DNA of 64,000 bases from Euryodendron excelsum. Taxonomy: Eukaryota; Streptophyta; Magnoliopsida; Ericales; Pentaphylacaceae. A program made the position numbers and the translations under genes. Below are positions 59,474 to 64,000 of the stretch, piece after piece (positions within the stretch are counted from its first letter, which is position 1; every line of letters starts with the position of its first letter). The stretch lies in assembly GCA_033060915.1 (NCBI GenBank), contig CM065397.1, forward strand, positions 22,540,501 through 22,604,500, read 5' to 3'. Below the pieces are notes generated by a model. It did no database searches. It saw nothing but the letters and a program-made list of their open reading frames with translations, and was not told where the DNA came from.

Positions 59474-59866
59474 ATGGCATCATCTCAAACCAGTTCTTTA
59501 GTGGGCCAAAATGCATTTCGATGCTGCTACTATGGCGAGAGATCACCAATAAGGACTTCTTGGATTCCAGGCAACACAGGAAGAAGGTTCTGGGGATGTG
59601 GGAGCTATGGTGTAAGTATTTTATTATTATTTTTTTGGTGTGTTTTTTGCCTAAAAAAATGTCCAATTCTTGTGATTTTACAAATTCAGGATACATGTGG
59701 GTATGTTGAATGGATTGATTCTCTTTTGTGCCCAAGAGGTCATGAATTCTTGCCAAAATTACCTCAGAGGTTAAAGCAATTAGTGAAAGAAGTTGCCATG
59801 TTGCATGGCAAAGATTTTTACAAGAGGGCACAGTTTGGAACTTTTTTGGTTGGTATTTGTTGGTAA
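59474..59866 (+). CDS. GRF-type zinc finger protein, small, two exons
   Basis: Exons 59,474-59,611 and 59,690-59,866 join in phase 0 across a 78-bp GT-AG intron to give 104 residues. The core reads CCYYGERSPIRTSWIPGNTG, then RRFWGCGSYG, then DTCGYVEWID, matching the GRF zinc finger (CXCG, T...NPGRRFxxC, CGFFxW). The second zinc cysteine of the first pair is tyrosine, so metal binding is doubtful. A CPRGHEFLPKLPQRLKQL stretch follows, as in other plant members. The intron has no stop in frame, so unspliced RNA would add 26 hydrophobic residues. It begins 200 bp after the copy C insertion and next to a decayed MULE, so it could be transposon cargo. Function unknown; GRF fingers bind nucleic acid in other proteins. 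Confidence 0.6.
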   Translation: MASSQTSSLVGQNAFRCCYYGERSPIRTSWIPGNTGRRFWGCGSYGVSILLLFFWCVFCLKKCPILVILQIQDTCGYVEWIDSLLCPRGHEFLPKLPQRLKQLVKEVAMLHGKDFYKRAQFGTFLVGICW

Positions 59867-59989
59867 GCATTTAAGTTGTTTTCTTGGCATGGTTTATAGA
59901 TCATATTGTTGGATAATGTTTATGGTTAGAATGGTAGAAATGTAATGTTTTTCTAGTTATTTGGTGAAATGTAATGTTTTGTAATGCAA

Positions 59990-60160
59990 AGACTTTGTTG
60001 GTCTTAGCCTTGGTGTAATGTATTGTTTTGTAAACCAATGAATTTGGAACAGGAGAGATAGATAGAATTGGTTGGGCAAGTGGTCTTAGACTTAGTGTAA
60101 TGTATTGTTTTGTAAACCAATGAATTTTGGTGATCTTAGACTTGGTGTAATGTACATAAA
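59990..60160. repeat. Short tandem repeat downstream of the GRF gene
   Basis: Two and a half copies of a unit with TCTTAGCCTTGGTGTAATG and TATTGTTTTGTAAACCAATG. Confidence 0.65.
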
Positions 60161-60406
60161 AAATTCATCAAACACCATTAAAAACATCCATTACTTAATA
60201 ACCATTATTCAACAACCACCACACAAAAAACAAGGATGAGAACCAATTCATAAAAGCTTTCTTAAAATTGCAACATTCAATTATTATTCTAAAGAATGCT
60301 TAGCATTCCAATATCCAATTATCATTCTAAACATTCACAACAAAAATCATAAGTTTCAAAAATCCCAAGTTCTAAAAACTCTGAAGTTTCAAAAACCACA
60401 AGTTCC

Positions 60407-60935
60407 AAAAACTCCAAAGTTTCAAAAATCACTAGTTACATTAACTAACAAATGGTCCCTAATTTCAACTACAGGACTGTTAAGGCTTGTTCTTTGTTTC
60501 AACTCTAGCTTGTTAGGAACTCCTCCAACTCTACTCTTCATTGCACAGCTTCCCCTTCCAGTGCTTCCTCTTGCACTTAATCCACCCCTAACACTAAGGC
60601 CAGAATGTGGCACCCTTCCAAGTCCTTAACAGCCAAGGGTAGATCCAGCCCCACTTATTCATCCACCAACTCCAAAGTTTCAAAAACCACAAGTTACATT
60701 AACTAACAAATGGTCCCTAATTTCAACCACAAGACTATTGAGGCTTATCCTTTATTTCAACCCTGAGCTTGTTAAGAAGTCCTCCTACTCTACTCTTCAT
60801 TGCACAGCTTCCCCTTCCAATGCTTCCTCTTACACTTAATCCACCCCTAACACTAAGGTCAGAATGTGGCACCCCTTCCAAGTCCTTAACAACCAAAGGT
60901 AGATGCAACCCTACTTATTCATCCACCAATTTCAG
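60407..60935. repeat. Two-copy tandem duplication of about 260 bp
   Basis: 60,430-60,665 and 60,690-60,930 are nearly the same, both with ACATTAACTAACAAATGGTC and CTCTTCATTGCACAGCTTCC. The minus strand of the first copy encodes a Gly/Arg/Ser-rich stretch (GLSVRGGLSARGSTGRG) that could be the tail of the MULE transposase remnant. Confidence 0.75.
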
Positions 60936-61379
60936 TAGCAGATACAGTAGGATGCATGGCATAGAAGTTTCCTCGTGATTGGTGACCAACCTTCCCACCA
61001 AAGCATGGAACTTTACCACTTGACTACATAATAACAAACACAAAATGTTACCAACCATACCGTTATCAATCCTAAACCCAAATTGTGTTGATTGTTACAG
61101 TAAAATGTTACCATTTGCTTGGAAGGGTTGGTTGTACTGAGTAGCTTCCATGACTTGAAACCTACAAATTGGTTAGTTGTGTTGAAGATCTACCAATATT
61201 CTTTGAAATGTAGGACCATGTGATGTTTGAATTGGGTGGGTGGCTAGAAGCCTCTGTGACCTGCTTCTTGGTTAACTTCTGAGTAGGATTGGTTTGTTTA
61301 CTCTAAGTATGTGCACCTTGGGACTAAAGCACAAATAATTGAAAATTTTAAAATGAAAATCTATTAAACTTTCTAGAAA

Positions 61380-62665
61380 TAATATACCTGAACTATTGAA
61401 ACTTTAACCTTTCGTATGGACAAACCTTGAAATTTGATGCACAGGCTCTTTACAAGAACTTTTGTTGTGTTCAAGCTATAAACACCTGCCACATGTGATC
61501 CTCTTGTTCCTTCTACTTACCTTAAATGGATTTTTTTTTTTTTTGGTTCATCAACACTTCTTATCCTTAATTTTTTTGGTCTCTGAGGCTGGTTTCAATA
61601 GTAAGGAGGTTGAATGGCATCCATAACTATCTCAATCCAATCATGTTCAACAGGTAATGGTTGTATCATTGAGCTGTATGTAGTCATGTAAGCCTCTTTG
61701 TTGTAACGAGGGTGTAGATAACCCTTAGGTCTTTGTATATTCATACAAACTCAACTTATGGCATGCTTGCATGGATTCCAATTAAGTCCCAACTTCTACA
61801 ACTATAATTTTGAGTAGAAAAATCCACAATGTGTGTGCTATCAAAGCAATCAACCTCAAATTTCAACTCCCCAGCAAAACTAGGGAAGCAATTCCTACTA
61901 TGAACTTTGTTAATCTCTAACTTCTCTTGAATGGATGGAAATATTGATCCAGGATACTTCTCCATACCTTGTCTCTTAATCTAAATTCTATTCATAAATT
62001 TCCTTCTAATCCACTCTAGCATATTGATGATTGCTTCATTCTTGCCTCCAAAATGTAACCATTAAATAACTCAATTGAAGTGGAATTGAAATTACAAAGT
62101 TTTAAAGCATAATACAAAGCCTATTCTAATGTAGAAAAGCATACAAAACTATTAACTAAAAGCTGAGATCCCCAAATCTAGTACAAAAACTGACTTATCG
62201 GCTGAAAATAAAATAGAGATGTCGTCGATCGTGCGCACAGTTAGCGGATAGCCATAATGATTACACTTTTAGAGTGTAATCACATCTACCGCAGCAAATG
62301 CAAGTGGTAACAAGTCATTCCCATTTCTCCCTATAGCTTCAAGAATCTATTTAGGATACACTCCCTTCAGATGGCAACCGTCCAACCCATTAATAAGTTA
62401 GCAATGATTGAGGAATCCTTGTTTTTTAGCATCATACCTAATATAAATTCTTTCAAACACAGGTGGCAGCTCCAAACTTATTCTTTCAACCTTGATCTTA
62501 AAACAACTATTTGAGTTATACTTTCTCATTGTCTCACAATAATCCCAAAGCCTTGCATATTGCCTCGTGTGGTCCTTTCAATGACATTCTTGGCTTTTCT
62601 CGTAGCCCCACTCTTTGTTACATCAATCGATATCTCTCTTCCTACTTCCTTTTGACACAACCATA
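61380..62665 (-). pseudogene. MuDR-like (MULE) transposase remnant
   Basis: Pieces read in order on the minus strand through several frames: a pre-DDE part, YARLWDYCETMRKYNSNS and FERIYIRYDAKKQGFL (about 62,560-62,410); GLDGCHLKG with a catalytic Asp, then a stop, then LEAIGRNGNDLLPLAFAAV (62,390-62,290); after an unrelated insert at 62,045-62,288, MLEWIRRKFMNR and EKYPGSIFPSIQEKLE (62,030-61,890); SWIM-like VDCFDSTHIVDF...SCRSWDLIGI (61,860-61,770); YNKEAYMTTYSSMIQPLPV (about 61,700); and a zinc knuckle CGRCL-stop-LEHNKSSC (61,492-61,445). The middle of the DDE domain is missing. It would have been a cut-and-paste DNA transposase; stops and frameshifts make it dead. Confidence 0.75.
62160..62285. 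repeat. Athila-type LTR fragment inside the MULE remnant
   Basis: It shares GAGATCCCCAAA, GGCTGAAAATAAAATAG-like and CGTGCGCACAG words with 63,610-63,960 and ends in the GATTACACT...AGTGTAATC hairpin at 62,262-62,285. It directly abuts the transposase reading at 62,288. Confidence 0.55.
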
Positions 62666-62672
62666 GTAATGT

Positions 62673-64000
62673 AGTTCCCAAGAACAAGTAACCACGATGA
62701 AATATAACTCGGTAAGTACGGAGGTCGAATGCCACAAGGATTAAGCCCAATATAGGCTATTGGCCAAAGTTAACACTCAACATTCTCAAAACTTACACAA
62801 TTTGATAAAATGCTTCTTAAAAAGAGAAAATAAAAAGTGATTTAGTTTCAAGAGATTTGTTGCTTAATCTAAAACAAAGGAAATGAAAGCTAGATTAACA
62901 AATTATAAATGGAATTAGATTCAATTGATACAATCACTCAATTCATCCAAGGCATTCAACAAAGTTTATAACTCAAATCAAACCCCACTATCAAAAGAGT
63001 TTGATTTGGAAGATTTAGCTTTGAAAACCAACAATTCTCAAACAATTGCAATTAGATTCATAGTCAATAGTAGAATCATAGGTTAATACCATCAATTTGA
63101 CTAGGATCAATACAAAATTAGGGAATTAAGCATTGAATTAACCAAACATAGTCAATAACATATGTGTTCTTACGCATCCAACATTCAATTGATAAGAATG
63201 GATTCCATAGTAATTGATGTTAGATTCATTACACAATAGAAATCCTTAGATTTATATCATAAATTTGGATTAATTCAGCACACAATTGAGGAATCATGCA
63301 TTGAAACCACCAAACATAATCAATAATCAAAGTGTTCTAGGATTTCTACATTCAATTACTAGGAATTAAAGGTCTAGGAAGATAAAGCAATGAAAACATG
63401 AGATACCTCCATTAAATTCCTTGGATTACTTGAGTGACCTTCACAATTGAGTCTAAGAGAAGAGCTGGCTACTTGAATCCATAGAGAAATTAACAATTAA
63501 ATTGAAGAAAACTTGCAAACAACTTGAATTTGAGTACTAGAATAGAAATTATAATGAAATTTAAAGTGTTTCTATCACTAAAACTACTCCTATATAGTTG
63601 TATTTAACCATATCTATGTACAAAAAGCCTAGATCCCCATAATTGGGCACAAAATTACCTTAAATAGGCTAAAAAATAATACAGCTACCGTCAACCGTGC
63701 GCACAGCATTGTTCACCGTGTGCACGGTCTTCTAACGGTGCTTCGAACGACCTTCGAACAATAAAAACAAGTCTCTGAATTTTGCTCACGATTTTACAGA
63801 CCTAAAAAAGCATGTGCACAATACTATTCACCATGCGCACGACACTATTCACCGTGCGCACAGTCACTAGTCATCTGTATGAGCACTATTCATCCGCATA
63901 ACACTATTCATCCATGCGCACGATCACTATTCATAGCACTCTTCACCTTCGTCCAAATTACGCCTGACTTGCTCCAAATTAGGCTTAAAGCCTGTACAAA
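62673..64000. repeat. Athila-type LTR, incomplete at window end
   Basis: It contains GGTAAGTACGGAGGTCGAATG, the kind of ...GGGTCGAATCACAG sequence also found near 10,950 and 26,640 in the Athila LTRs, in the same orientation. At 63,670-63,930 CGTGCGCAC recurs at least six times with ACTATTCACC between, as a degenerate minisatellite. The LTR continues beyond 64,000. No coding sequence is seen. Confidence 0.55.

Noticed and set aside
59358..59870. 170-codon minus-strand frame
   Set aside because: It is antisense to the GRF zinc finger gene, which has the recognisable protein; no domain on the minus strand.

Overview
The window is nuclear DNA of a flowering plant, most likely a eudicot. It carries spliced genes with GT-AG introns, a group IIa WRKY gene with the plant-specific intron inside its zinc finger, and plant-type Ty3/gypsy, Ty1/copia, LINE, SINE and Mutator elements. 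Everything is AT-rich, and well over half is transposable element. I cannot name the species from sequence alone.

1-27,868 is one nested retrotransposon block. The host is an Athila-type Ty3/gypsy element on the minus strand: gag about 24.13-22.5 kb, pol to 18.77 kb, with broken reading frames. Its 5' LTR is 24,746-27,868. Its 3' LTR is 309-11,997, and this LTR also seems to be the 5' LTR of a second Athila internal region whose leader fills 1-308, so the block looks like a tandem array sharing an LTR. Both Athila LTRs carry a copia insertion at the same nucleotide. In one it is reduced to a solo LTR (24,796-26,611). In the other it is a two-LTR element holding only gag (359-10,924). That copia element was hit again by a 5.28-kb noncoding element (4,760-10,042), and a relative of the latter (12,941-17,396) sits in the 3' untranslated part of the Athila element.

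27,869-43,100 is the least repetitive part. It holds a four-exon WRKY40/18/60-type transcription factor gene (30,770-32,588, plus strand) with paired W-boxes and long CT/GA microsatellites upstream, a 5'-truncated LINE (minus strand), a five-copy 145-bp tandem repeat, a Mutator-type MITE with a perfect 9-bp target duplication, a tRNA-derived SINE, and a possible small two-exon gene (42,080-42,462, minus strand) with a strong TATA box.

43,100-64,000 returns to repeats. There is a probable long LTR with internal tandem repeats (46,131-49,060), then two more members of the 5-kb noncoding family, one nested in the other in opposite orientation (49,066-59,272). These are followed by a small GRF-zinc-finger gene (59,474-59,866), a decayed MuDR-like transposase (about 61,380-62,665, minus strand) and a further Athila-type LTR running off the right end.

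The most notable items are the four 4.5-5.4 kb noncoding elements. Each has TG..CA ends, 5-bp target duplications, a conserved TATA box preceded by GGCGCC palindromes, a telo-box leader, and a conserved TACGTAGGCAACCC box. Each has also amplified a different tandem repeat in its U3-like part. They look like solo LTRs of a Tat/Ogre-like gypsy lineage, which is inference. I saw no CRISPR array, bacterial gene or other prokaryotic system.
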